A stretch of 64,000 bases of DNA from contig CANXME010002068.1 in the NCBI GenBank assembly GCA_948144175.1, forward strand, positions 4,979,001 through 5,043,000. The letters are read 5' to 3'. This stretch comes from Closterium sp. NIES-65. Lineage: Eukaryota > Streptophyta > Zygnematophyceae > Desmidiales > Closteriaceae. A program made the translations under genes and the position numbers. Shown piece by piece: positions 24,541-35,300 of the stretch (position 1 is the stretch's first letter; every line of letters begins with the position of its first letter). The notes below the pieces were generated by a model. The model saw only the letters and a program-made list of their open reading frames with translations. It made no database searches and was not told where the DNA came from.

Positions 24541-24661
24541 GCCTATGGGGGTGCTAGTGCTAGTTCATTCATTCCTCATTCTCCATGAACTAGCAAGGTG
24601 TTGGGTACAAATATGAAACCCCCCAACCTTGTGCTAGTTCATTCATTCCTCATTCTTCACA
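24541..24661 (+). repeat. Rearranged LTR mosaic at Cop4 right end
   Basis: After the polypurine tract come an LTR tail piece (GCTAGTTCATTCATTCC), then an inverted LTR piece (GAACTAGCAAGGTG to GGGTACAAATATGAAACC, matching the minus-strand LTRs of Cop5), then a second direct LTR tail ending TTCTTCACA. The direct and inverted pieces could fold on each other. It looks like a recombination or template-switch scar and not a functional LTR. Confidence 0.7.
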
Positions 24662-24976
24662 CAAACTAGACCATGGAGCAACTCATTTGAGCCACGTGCG
24701 ACGATCCGACCACCTGGGAACAGCACTTGCCACTCATCGAATTCACGTACAACAACTCGCCATCCGCCAAGACCCTACAGTCAACGTTTTACATGAACGA
24801 CGGACAAGACCCTGCAGTACCCATGACCCCGAACCCCGACAACCCAGTACCACGCGCGGAACAGTTCGCAGAAATCTTACAAGCAGCACGGACCTGGGCA
24901 ACAAACGCAATTTAAAAGGCCAACGTCATCGCTAAACGCAATGCCGACCGCCACCGCAGACCTGTCACTTACCAGC
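24662..24976 (+). pseudogene. Gyp1: integrase C-terminal part, copy 2 (empty-site version)
   Basis: It repeats 17150-17457 with about two substitutions, then runs past the Cop4 target TCACT uninterrupted into TTACCAGC. It therefore preserves the pre-insertion sequence of the Cop4 site. It is in turn interrupted at 24976 by the hAT-type element; TTACCAGC at 24969-24976 is that element's target duplication. Confidence 0.88.
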
Positions 24977-25950
24977 CAGGCCTTTGGATAGGATTTGGGG
25001 TACTCTTTCTCGTAAGGCCAACACCCAGCTTTCACTCTTTCAGTAAGGGTGCTTCACTAAAACTGCTCTTAAAAATCAGGGTGCAAACTAATTAGAAAAA
25101 TAGTAAAGTATTTTGAATCTCAAGATTTCATAGGATGTTGGTGTTCGAGTGTGTTGAGTCATCATAGTTATATGAAGAATCCAAGTTCGATATCTAGCGC
25201 GAGCATCTGACCCGGGACATATATTTTACGCGACCAATCCTAGTATCCTCTCTTAGGACGCGGTAAAAGTAGACGATCGATCACGATCGGCAATCGATGC
25301 GGTGTTCGGTTACCCTGTTTACTATTAAGATAACATGCTACAGTAATGATTATGGCTACATTTTGTGCACAGTTAATGACGGCGACTGATCACCGATCGG
25401 TATTGGATTTCCCAACACATCAAACTGTACTGATGTGCTCGAACCGAGCACAACAGGTGGGATTGATGCTGATGTCAGCGAATTTCGAAAAATTTCGCTG
25501 GCGGTTCAATCTGGTAAACATAACTTTGCCAGGTGATGTTGGCCTGTGTGCTGCGAGTGTCGCATGTGCTTTTGACCGAAGTGAGTTTTTATAGACGGTG
25601 TCGCAGGCAAAACCACATTCTCTAGTATGCAACATCAAACACATCAAGCGCCGACGATCGTTACAGCCACATGAGCGACGCGTTTCGCCGATCGAACCGT
25701 CAAATCGGTTTCGAGGTTCGATTTTGCAGCGCGAGCCAATGATCTTCTCATTGAATCGCGTCCTTAGATCGAACTCGATTTCATCAGTGCTACTACACCA
25801 CATAGCTCCGAAATATCAATGTCGTATAATCGATCACTTTGTTTTGTAAGGGTCTAAAAAAAAACCAGTCTTGTAGAAAAGGGTGCATAGTCAAACCCAC
25901 CCTTATAGTAAGTGTCATAAGGAGGAATCACCCTGATATCGAGAGGCCTG
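24977..25950 (+). mobile_element. Non-autonomous hAT-type transposon (974 bp)
   Basis: It has the 8-bp duplication TTACCAGC on both sides (24969-24976, 25951-25958) and imperfect terminal inverted repeats: CAGGCCTTTGGATA on the left, CAGGCCTCTCGATA as reverse complement on the right. The 8-bp duplication and CA-GG ends are typical of hAT elements. No transposase is encoded; small ORFs inside (for example 25346-25594) match nothing I recognise. The right subterminal CGATATCAGGGT also occurs at the left end of the autonomous hAT element at 38350. Orientation is arbitrary. Confidence 0.82.
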
Positions 25951-26067
25951 TTACCAGCCCGACGACCTAGTTTTACTCGACACCCAAAACCTCCGCCTGC
26001 CCATCACCCAGAAACTCCGCCCCCGATATTGCAGGCCATTTCGCATCAGCCACATGATCACACCCGT
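25951..26067 (+). pseudogene. Gyp1: integrase C-terminal domain fragment
   Basis: Removing the hAT insertion with one duplication copy joins the preceding ...RPVT to YQPDDLVLLDTQNL, LRPRYCRPFRI and the following residues. This is the Gypsy pattern of a GDxV-LxT-NL motif followed by KLxPxYxGPFxI. It is cut by Cop5 at CCCGT (26063-26067). Confidence 0.85.
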
Positions 26068-26200
26068 TGTCAGAATGCTAGGCAGGAATGAATGAACTAG
26101 CAAGGTGTTGGGTACAAATATGAAACCCTAGAAGGGGCTGTACCCCATATTGGGTACCCCACTACAGCCTAAACATATATAGCATATACATAGTTTGACA
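26068..26200 (-). repeat. Cop5 3' LTR
   Basis: 133 bp; on the minus strand it runs TGTCAAACTATG to GCATTCTGACA. It differs from the 5' LTR at a handful of positions by eye. Confidence 0.9.
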
Positions 26201-26435
26201 CACCCCCATGGGCAAAGTGGGGGAGAGCAAGGGGTCACAAGACTAGTCAAGAGAAGCAAAGCAAGCTCAGGGTGGATCAAAACGTCACCACACACACTAA
26301 GCACAAGCAGAGGGCCACAAGGCCAGCTCACATGTAGAGGTATATATGCAACAATAGCAGCACAGTGATCACCACCTAGCAAGGGCAAGCATGTAGATAT
26401 ATATCCATATATATAGATCACAGTACAAGTAAAGT

Positions 26436-29400
26436 CTACAGCAAGTGAGGAAATGTGGGCACAAGGCCTAACAAAGTACACAAGCGCTGATGATCACCAG
26501 ACGGAAGTGCCTTGGTGAATATATCAGCAGTGCTGGCCCGAGTGGCCACGTGAGCAAGACGAAGCTGACCACGCTGCTGCAACTCTCGAGCAAGGAAGTA
26601 ACGCAGAGCGATGTGCTTCCTTCTGTGCTCCAGTCTGTGCTCCTGACACAAGGCAATGGCGGCCTTGTTGACGTACAGCACCGGAGGAGAACGAGGACTC
26701 TCTCCCAAGTCGATCAGCACGTAGGTGAGCCAGCGTAACTCCTGTGCAGCCATGGCTATGGCGTAGATCTCAGCCTCACAACTGGAGTTGAGAACAGAAG
26801 AGGAACGTGTAAACTGCCAAGAAATCGAGCAAGAGCCAAGACTGAAGGTGTAACCCTGTAACGACCACTTTGTAGCCAGGTCGTCAACCCAAGAAGCGTC
26901 CGAGTGCCCAGTGAGGACAACGTCGCCCCGTCCTCCAAGCACGAGGCCCATGCCCGATGTACTGCACAAGTAGCGCAATACCCGCTTAGCAGCATCCACG
27001 TGCACCTTTCGGTGCCTACCAGGAGCCACGTAGCGAGCCAGAAGGCCAACAGGGTACGCAAGGTCAGGGCGAGTGCAGGTCATCAGGTACATAAGGCAGC
27101 CTACTAGCTCTGGGTAAGGACCATTCGGCTCTACGGACTCGTCCGAAGGTGGAGTTGAGAGCGAGTGACCTGTAGCCAGATAAGTGGCATGTGCCGAGGA
27201 ACAAGTGAAGCCGAAGCGCTGAAGGACCTGCTACACCATGTGTGACTGAGTCAGTGTGATGGTGCGGCGTGCTCTGTCCCGGGTGATCTGCAAGCCAAGG
27301 TAACTGCGCAGCTGACCCATGTCTGTGCAGGTGTGTCTCTTCTGCAGCTCCGACTTCACCAGGGCGAGAGCCTCAGTGTTAGCAGTGGCAAAGACCAAGT
27401 TGTCGACGTACACGAGGATGTAGAACAGCGGCAGCAAAGTGTCGGTGCGCAGAAATAGCAACGGGTCAGCAGCGGAAAGAGCAAACCCAAGAGCCGCAAG
27501 TGTCATCCTCAGTGTGTCATGCCACTCACGCGGCGCCTGGTGGAGACCATAGACTGGCCGCCGGAGGCTCCACTGGGTACCAGGAGGGAACGACCCAGTG
27601 AAGCCAGGTGGGCGGCGCAACCAGATCTCTTCGTGCATGGTGCCCTGCAAGAAAGCTGTGCTGAAGTCAAGAGACTGAAGCTCTCACGCATCTGCTGTGT
27701 GGAAAAAGGGACACGCCTACGAGAGCGCTGCGGCGAGGCACCAGCGGAGCGACTATGGAGGCGGCCGCTCCAAGGAGACTGCTCACCAGGCGCCTCACCG
27801 CCCCCAGGCGCAACACCCCCAGACTCAGTACCCTCAGGCTCAGCATCCCCACACTCCTCACGCCCAGGCTCAGCACCTCCAGGCTCCGCACCCTCAGGCT
27901 CAGCACCCCCAAGCTCCGCACCCCCAGGCTCAGCACCCCCCGGCTCCGCACCCCGAGGCTCAGCACCCCCAGGCTCCGCACCCCCAAGCTCAGCACCCCC
28001 AGTAGCAGCACCTCGAGCAAGACCACCCCCAGCAGGACCTGAGTCACCAATGACCTCAATCGGCTCAGTCAAGGGAGGAGGGTCTACCTGAGACACACCT
28101 GAAGGAGCAGGACCAGGAGCCGAGAGGGGGTCTATCGGAGGAGGACCTAGAGCGAGGAAGAGCGGCGGGGGGGGGGGGAGAGGGGCAGTGCGGTAGGGAA
28201 ACAGACGGTAAAAGGGGACCGATTCGTCAAAGGTGACGTCCTGAGACGGAAAGATACGACGCGAGGCAGGGTCGTAAAACTGCCAGCTAGGCACGTCAGG
28301 GGGGAAACCAAGGAAGACGCAGGGAATGGCGCGAGGGGAGAGCTTGTCCGCAGTGGTATCGCGGACAAAGGCACGAGCACCCCAGACCCGGAACCGCGAC
28401 GCATCGCTAACCTCCCCCGTCCAATGTAGTGTGGGCGAATTCTCCGGAACGAAGACACTGGGCCAGAGGTTGAGCTGATGCGCGGCGTACTGGACCGCAA
28501 ACGGCCATAGAAAATGGGGGGCAGCCGCATGGATCATGGAGGTACAAGCGACCTCCATGACTAAGCCAATGCGGCGCTCAGCAACTCCAATCTGCTACGG
28601 AGAGGCCGGAAGCGTGAACGTCTGGCGGATGCCGTGCTCCTCACACTAGGCTCGCAAGAGGTCAGAGGAGAACTCACCACCTCTGTCCGAGTGCAGACGC
28701 AGGACAGGAAAGTCTGACTCGAACCGCTCGCGGAGCTGGAGACAAACAGCGCGGATCCAAGGGATCAAAACAGCAGGGACAACCCCCCTGCGCTGCAAGG
28801 GGAAGACCGTGGTGTAACGCGTGTAGTCGTCGACAACCAGCAGGAAGTACCGCTCGTGGCCGTGTCCACGGACGCGGGCTGGGCCCCACACGTCCAGGTG
28901 GAGAGTCTGCAGTGGAGCCTCTGTGGGAGGGAACGAGGAGGAGTGAGGAGCGGCGCGCTGCCGCCCCTCGACGCAAGGAATGCAGGGCGGCGCAGGCAAG
29001 GGAGGGAGGGAGGGCAGAGACGTGGGAAGACCAGAGACCAGTAGGCGAGAGTGCATGCCACGAAGGCGAGGCAAGGAGGGGTGACCAAGGCGGTGGTGCC
29101 AAAGGAGAGTCTGGTGCGACAGGCGGCGACACTCACACTGGGTAGCTACCTGAGCGGATGCGTACAACTGAGGAGACAAAGGGGTGGAGCGCGACGCAGT
29201 GGTGAGGGTGTACAGACTGGACCCATGCGCACGTGTGAACGTGGCCAGGTGGCGGCTAGTCCAAGAGCACGTGCAGATCGCCACACGCTGTCCTCCAGGA
29301 GTAAAGGTGTCAACCCAATGATCCTGAAGGACGGCGTTGCTCACCAGGCTCGTAGAGAATGAGGGGAGGTGGAGACCAGACAGCTCACCAGACGGGACCG

Positions 29401-31030
29401 CCGGGCACGGAAGCACAGTGGTGGACCGTGCTAGCACTGGGGCCCCAGAGGGGTCAGCCAGTGAGACAGGGACAGATGCAGGGAGGGGAGTGATTGTGGC
29501 GCTGTCGCGAAAGAAACTGCGGGAAGCACCAGAGTCAAGTGTAAAAGTGTGCAAGGCTTGAGCGGACGCAGTACCAGGGAGAACAGACTCACAAGCACCT
29601 AGGGCTGCAGGCTCTATACCTGGGGCTATACCTTGGTCAGGCGGTACACACAAGTAGCAGTCACCCTCAGCACTAACAGTCAATGCATACATGGCAGCAA
29701 GAATAGCATCATAGTCAAGATCAAAGATAGGAACATCATGCCTAAGCAGATCTGCCCAAGGAGGAAACTCAGTAGCCTTAGGAAACTTGATGCGCCAGGC
29801 ATCGCTGAGCCGAGAGAAGCAGCGGTACTCCGTGTGAAAGCCGTTGCATGGGCGACCAGCGCGGGGACCCGTGCGAATGGTATAGGTGCAGCGAACAGGA
29901 CCCCCAGACGCCCCACGCTAAGCGTACCAGTCATGAAGCTGCTGAGGCGTGGGGGTCTGATGCTGACTCTGCTGCTGCTGCTGCTGCTTCGGCTGCTGCT
30001 GCTGCTGCTGTCCCTGGCCACCACTGGAGCTTGCCTTCTGGCCGGCTCCACTCCAGCTCCCACCACCGCTGCCACCACCGCTCCCTCCTCCCCCACTCCC
30101 TCCGCTGCCACCTCCACTGCCCCCGGTACCCCCGCCGCCCCCACCACCACCTCCACCCCCACGACCACCCCCACCACCTCCACCACCCCCGCCGCCTCCA
30201 CCACCGCCCCCTCCACCGCCACCTCCACCTCCCCTACCACCCCTGCTGCCCCTGGCGCTGCGGCGCTTCCCACTAGGAGCGGAAGCAGCCCCGACCTCCT
30301 CAGCACCAAGGTAGTCGAGAGCAGCTACAGCAGAGGCGTAGGAGGGGGCAAGAGGGGAGTGGGAGCACCCCTCAAAGAGAGGAGTGCGAGGAGTACCACG
30401 AGCAGCACCTACAGCGAGAATTTTCTTTTCAGCTGCTAGGAGGTGCGTCTCGAAGTAGGCGACAGTGAGAGTGGTCGGGTCTAGGGCGAGAAAATGGTCC
30501 CTGACTGTGCGAAGAGTGTCACGGAGGCGGGTGATGAGGAAGTAGAGAGTAAAGTACATCGGGGGGTGATTCTCGGCGAGGAACTCGTCTGAAAGGGCGG
30601 CACGAAAGTTAGCGTCACTAGCGTGGAGGTGAGAGATGAGGTCCTCAGCGGTGGTAAACGAGGACAGGTCGGGGAACAGGTAGGGTAGCATGAGACGGCC
30701 TACGGCTGCAGTGGCTGGGGAAGAGTAGCGGGCAACTACAGCCTCATACAGTGCCTTAGCAGTCTTGTGCTGACTTAAGTGCGCGCGCTCAGTGATCGGC
30801 AGATGGTTGCGAATAGCGAGACGCGCAGCAGCATTGCAAGACTGCCACTGTGAGTGGTCAAGAGCGGTAGCAATGTCAGCAGGAGCAACGAAAGTGCAAG
30901 TCAAGTAATCGAACAATGATACTCCGTCTTTGGCATCAGTCAAAAGGAACAGTTGCAGGTCGTCGAGCCAAGTGGCAAACTTTATCGGGCGACCGTCAGA
31001 ATCGAAAGCTAGGACATTGAGAGTCGCCAT
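26436..31030 (-). pseudogene. Cop5 gag-pol (broken)
   Basis: The start ATG is at 31030-31028 (MATLNVLAFDSDGRPIKF). The frame holds Gag, poly-Gly, poly-Gln and the knuckle with C-X13-C-X3-H-X4-C (CTYTIRTGPRAGRPC...). Protease LDSGASRSFF and integrase follow. In-frame TAGs lie at 29918-29920, 28646-28648 (Tyr elsewhere), 28595-28597 (Gln elsewhere) and 27231-27233 (CAG elsewhere). A deletion removes the RT fingers near 27660-27700. The RT box is YVDN in place of YVDD, and the RNase H motif has lost its Asp (YVNK). The terminal stop is TAG at 26436. Divergence from Cop3/4/7/8 shows a separate subfamily. Confidence 0.88.
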
Positions 31031-31139
31031 GAGTTCAGCGCAGGTGAGAGTAGCATGTAGGCGGCAAGGCAAGGCATAGACATGAGAAGCTTCGCACAGG
31101 GCGGCAGTGGCGGCGCACAAGCTGCTGAGGCAGCACGCA

Positions 31140-31740
31140 CGTGGCTTGGGCGGCGCGCAGGGGAGCGACAAGACGCGCGCAGGCTGCTGAAGCGGCGCGC
31201 TGGCGGGTAAGGCAGCGCGCGAGGGAGGAGCGGGCCGCGCTAGGGCGACGAACGCGGCGCGCTAGGCAGCAGCGGGCTGCGTGGACGGCGGACGCAGCGC
31301 GCGGGGCAGCAGCGGGCTGCGCGGGCGGGGAGACGCGGCGCGCGGGGCAGCAGCGGGCTGCACGAGCGGCGGACGCGGCGCGCGGGGCAGCAGCGGGCTG
31401 CGCGGGCGGCAAACACGGCGCGCGGGGCAGCAGCGGGCTGCACAGGCGGCAGACGCGGCGCGCGGAGAAGCAGCGGGTTGCACGGGCGGCGGACGCGGCC
31501 CCCGGGGCAGCAACGAGCCGCGTGCGGGCTCCTAAAGCGGCGCGCGGGGCAGCAGCGGGCCGCGCGCGGCCTCCTAAGGCAGCGCGCGGGGCAGGACCAA
31601 GCGGCGCGCTCGGGACTAGGGCAGCGCGCGCAGGCAAGGCAGAGGCGCGTGCGGGCAGCGCAGAGTAGGCAAAGCAGAGCGCGCGCGGGCAGCGCAGCGC
31701 AGGCACGACGTGGGGCAGCTCAGTAACCGCAACGGTAGGT
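31140..31740 (-). repeat. GC-rich minisatellite in Cop5 leader
   Basis: A 40-bp unit (GGGGCAGCAGCGGGCTGCGC followed by a GGCGGACGCGGCG-type half on the plus strand) repeats about six times around 31260-31500, with degenerate copies outside. Open frames on both strands here are compositional. Confidence 0.85.
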
Positions 31741-31758
31741 GGGCCCTAAAGAAAAATC

Positions 31759-31788
31759 GGTCCTACGGACCTACTGCTCTGAATACCA
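31759..31788 (-). other. Cop5 leader hairpin 1 and primer binding site
   Basis: On the minus strand TGGTATTCAGAGC (primer site) abuts the 5' LTR. It is followed by the hairpin GGTCC-GTA-GGACC (31759-31771) and then a TAGGGCCCAC box, in the same order as in the plus-strand copies. Confidence 0.7.
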
Positions 31789-31921
31789 TGTCAGAATGCT
31801 AGGCAGGAATGGATGAACTAGCAAGGTGTTGGGTACAAATATGAAACCCTAGAAGGGGCTGTACCCCATATTGGCTACCCCACTAGAGCCTATACATATA
31901 TAGCATATACATAATTTGACA
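31789..31921 (-). repeat. Cop5 5' LTR
   Basis: 133 bp, flanked on the right by duplication CCCGT. Confidence 0.9.
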
Positions 31922-31997
31922 CCCGTCACCGCCCACCTCCTCCTCCCTGCTGACTGGTACGTCAGTTTGTCCTTCCAAGCCAGCCTGCTCCGCCCTT
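31922..31997 (+). pseudogene. Gyp1: short fragment between Cop5 and Cop6
   Basis: Continuing the Gypsy frame after Cop5, this encodes a LLLPADW segment and SFQASLLRP, the usual end of the Gypsy integrase C-terminal domain (compare FHVSLLKP). Cop6 cuts it at CCCTT (31993-31997). Confidence 0.82.
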
Positions 31998-32094
31998 TGT
32001 TAAGATACCTAGGCAAGTAGTCGAGGGAAATTCTGTACCCCCTAAAACTAGCGCCTATACAGCCTAACTTCAACATTAAGCATATAGTTTGACA
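31998..32094 (-). repeat. Cop6 3' LTR (internally deleted)
   Basis: On the minus strand it runs TGTCAAACTATATGC to TATCTTAACA, with a gap of roughly 40 bp relative to the 5' copy between TCGACT and ACTTGCCTAGG. Confidence 0.8.
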
Positions 32095-32337
32095 CACCCC
32101 CATAGGCGAAATAGGGGATAGCCAGAGCAAGGGAAATGGTCACAAGACCAGTCAAGAGAAGGAACAAAGCACAGCTCAGGGTGGATCACAAAGTCACCAC
32201 ACACTCTGAGCACAAACAAGAGGCCACAAGGCCAGTTCACATGCAGAATCATAAAAGCACAAGCAATACAGTTATCACAACCAAGCAGGTATAAGCATGC
32301 AGGTATATATATATCTATACCACAGTACAGGTAAAGC

Positions 32338-35300
32338 CTACAGTAAGTGAGGAAACGTAGGCACAAGGCCCAACAAGGTACAAAAGCGCTGATGATCACC
32401 ACGCGGAAGTGCCTGGTGAATATATCAGCAGTGTTGGCCCGAGTGGCCACGTAAGCAAGACGAAGCTGACCACGCTGCTGCAACTCTCGAGCTAGGAAGT
32501 AACGCAGAGCGATATGCTTCGTTATGTGCTCCAGTCTGTGCTCCTGACACAAGGCAATGGCGGACTTGTTGTCGACGTACAGCACTGGAGGAGAACGAGG
32601 CCGCTCTCCCAGGTCGGTCAGCAGGTAGGTGAGCCATCGTAACTCTGTGCAGCCATGGCTGTGGCGTAGATCTCAGCCTCACAACTGGAGCCGAGAACGG
32701 AAGACGAGCGTGTAGAACGCTAGAAACTGAACCAGAGCCAAGGCTGAAGGTGTAACCCTGTGACGACCGCTGTGTAGCCTAGTCGTCAACCCAAGAAATG
32801 TCCGAGTGACCGGTGAGGACAACGTCGTCCCGTCCTCCAAGCACAAGCCCCATGCCCGATGTACTGCACAAGTAGCGTAGTACCCTCTTAGCAGCATCCA
32901 TATGCACCTTTCGGTGTCGACCAGGAGCCACGTAGCGAGCCAGAAGGCCAAGAGGGTATGCAAGGTCAAGACGAGTGCAAGTCATCAGGTACATGAGGCA
33001 GCCAACTAGCTTTGGGTAAGGACCGGTTGGCTCTACGGACTTATCCGAAGGTGGAGCTGAGAGCGAGTTACCCTTAGCCACAGGAGTGGCCTGTGCTGAG
33101 GACCAGGTGCAGCCGAAGCGCTGAAGGACCTGATGCACCATGTGTGACTGAGTCAGGGTGATGGTGCGGCGTGCTCTGTCCCGGATGATCTGCAAGCCAA
33201 GGTAGCTGCGCAGCTCACCCATGTCTATGCACGTGTATCTCTTCTGCAGCTCCGACTTCACCATGGCGAGAGCTTCAGTGTCAGCAGTGGCAAAGACCAA
33301 GTCGTCGACGTACACGAAGATGTAGAACGGTGGCAGCGAAGTGTCGGTGCGAAGAAACAGCGACGGGTCAGCAGTCGACGGAGCAAACCCAAGAGCCGCT
33401 AGTGTAGTCCTCAGTGTGTCGTGCCACTCACGCGGCGCCTGGCGGAGACCGTAGACCGGCCGCCGGAGACTCCACTGGGTTCAAGGAGGGAACGACCCAG
33501 TGAAGCCAGGCGGGCAGCGCAACCAGATCTCCTCGTGCAGGCTGCCCTGCAAGAAAGCTGTGATGAAGTCAAGAGAGTGAAGCTCGTAGTCACGCTGAGC
33601 AGCAACGTGCAGCAGCACCCAAAGAGTGGTCATCCTCGGGGTGGGGGAGAAGGTCTGGAAGAAGTCAACTCCCTCTCGCTGACTGAAGCCTCGAGCAACG
33701 TAACGAGCCTTGAAGACAGGCGGAGAACCTGGCGGCCGCTTCACCCTGAAAATCCACATGCCACTGACAAAGTTCGCCCCAGGAGGGGGAACCTCGTCGA
33801 CGTAGGTGCGTGTGGACTTCCAGGATGCCATCTCTGCGTCCATGGCTGTCTGTCACTGAGAGGAGTACTCACCCGCGATCGCCTCAGCGTAAGAGCGCGG
33901 GGTCGGGATGTCTGGAGCATCCGGGTCTCCCTCAGGGGCAAGCATCATGGACACTAGATGAGGTGCAGCGGCTGCAAGACACTCTAGGTCCTCCTGCCTG
34001 TCCTCAAGGACGTCCGTGCCAAGAGCACACTCACCCCCAACGGACGGAGGACAGACAGACTTAGACTCAGCAACAAGACTAGCGGCGTAGTCTAGACGAC
34101 AGGCAGCAGCAAAGTCGACAAGCTCAGCTACTAGGGCAGACGCAGCAGTGGACTCAAACGACGGGTTAGTGACAACAGTGGCTAACAGACGTGTGACTGT
34201 AGGGTGCTCAGTACGGAACTGGTCAGACTCAGGGTCGGCAGCGACAGGCAGAGAGGACTCAGGAAGGGACGGCAAAGGAACACAAGGCAAAGAAGAGGAA
34301 AGAGGACGGACTACAAGTTGGGTGCCTAAAACAGCCGGCTGACGCTGACGAGGAACACGACGACCAGAACGACCAGAACGGACAGGCGAGACAGGACGCG
34401 ACGCAGGCTCACGACGCTCAGCAAGACCTCCTGACTGCTCAGTGTAAGGAGAAGGAGCAGGCAAGGGTGAGCCAGGCTGTAACGGAAGACCAGTAGACGA
34501 CGGGAGGCTAAGAACCTGGCGAAGCACGGAGGCAGGCAGTGGCAGAGACGACAGAGAAGGCGGAGCAAAGAACAGGCGTGGCTGCGCAGCGCCACCAGCA
34601 CTAGCGGCTCCAGCTCCTTCAGCAGCTCCAGCTCCCTTAGCAGCTCCAGTACCTCCAGCAGCTCCAGCACCCTCAGCAGCTCCAGCACCCTCAGCAGCTC
34701 CAGCTCCCTCACCAGCTCCAGCACCCTCAGCAGCTCCAGCACCCTCAGCAGCTCCAGTACTCTCTGCAGCTCCAGCACCCTCAGAGACAGCACCTTGAGC
34801 AGGACCACCCCCAACAGGAGCTGAGTCACGAGTGACCTCAACAGATGCAGGCACGGGAGGGTCTACCTGAGAAACACCTGAAGGAGCAGGACCTGGCGCG
34901 GGGAGGGGGCCTACCTGGGGTGCACCTGGAGCGAGAATGAGCGGCGGGGGGGGGCGAGGAGTAGTGCGGTAGGGAAAGAGACGGTAAAAGGGGACGGACT
35001 CATCAAAGGTGACGTCCTAAGACGCAAAGACACGGCGCGTGGCTGGGTCGTAGAACTGCCAGCCATGCGCGTCAGGGACAAAGCCAAGGAAGACACAGTA
35101 AATGGCGCGAGGGGAGAGCTTGTCCGCGGTGGTATCGCGGACAAAGGCACGAGCACCCCTGACCCGGAAACGCGACGCATCGCCTACCTTCCCCGTCCAA
35201 CGCAGTGTGGGCGAGGTCTCCGGCTCGGAGACACGGGGCCAGAGGTTGAGCTGATGCGCGGCGTACCAGACCGCAAACGGCCACAGAAAATGGGGGGCAG

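Larger units (their letters stand above)
17458..24661 (+). mobile_element. Cop4: nearly complete copia element with rearranged right end
   Basis: The 5' LTR starts TGTCAGAAC at 17458 after TCACT. Primer site TGGAATCAGAGC, two leader hairpins, a GC minisatellite, gag-pol and a polypurine tract (about 24543-24552) follow. No normal 3' LTR follows the tract. Instead 24553-24661 is a mosaic of direct and inverted LTR pieces ending in a Cop3-type LTR tail. The right flank then repeats the Gypsy block that lies to the left of the element. Confidence 0.82.
26068..31921 (-). mobile_element. Cop5: minus-strand copia element
   Basis: The 5-bp duplication CCCGT flanks it (26063-26067 and 31922-31926). 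LTRs are 133 bp each: 3' LTR 26068-26200, 5' LTR 31789-31921. The polypurine tract reads ATGGGGGTG on the minus strand beside the 3' LTR. The primer site and leader hairpin lie next to the 5' LTR. Gag-pol is broken by stops, an RT deletion and a YVDN active site. Confidence 0.92.

Noticed and set aside
17150..24976. Two separate Gypsy insertions supplying the two integrase fragments
   Set aside because: The fragments share the same Cop3 LTR-tail junction and differ by about two bases, so a duplication of one locus is the simpler reading.
25346..25849. Small ORFs within the non-autonomous hAT element as host genes
   Set aside because: They lie wholly inside the 8-bp-duplication-bounded transposon, are short and overlap on both strands without recognisable motifs.
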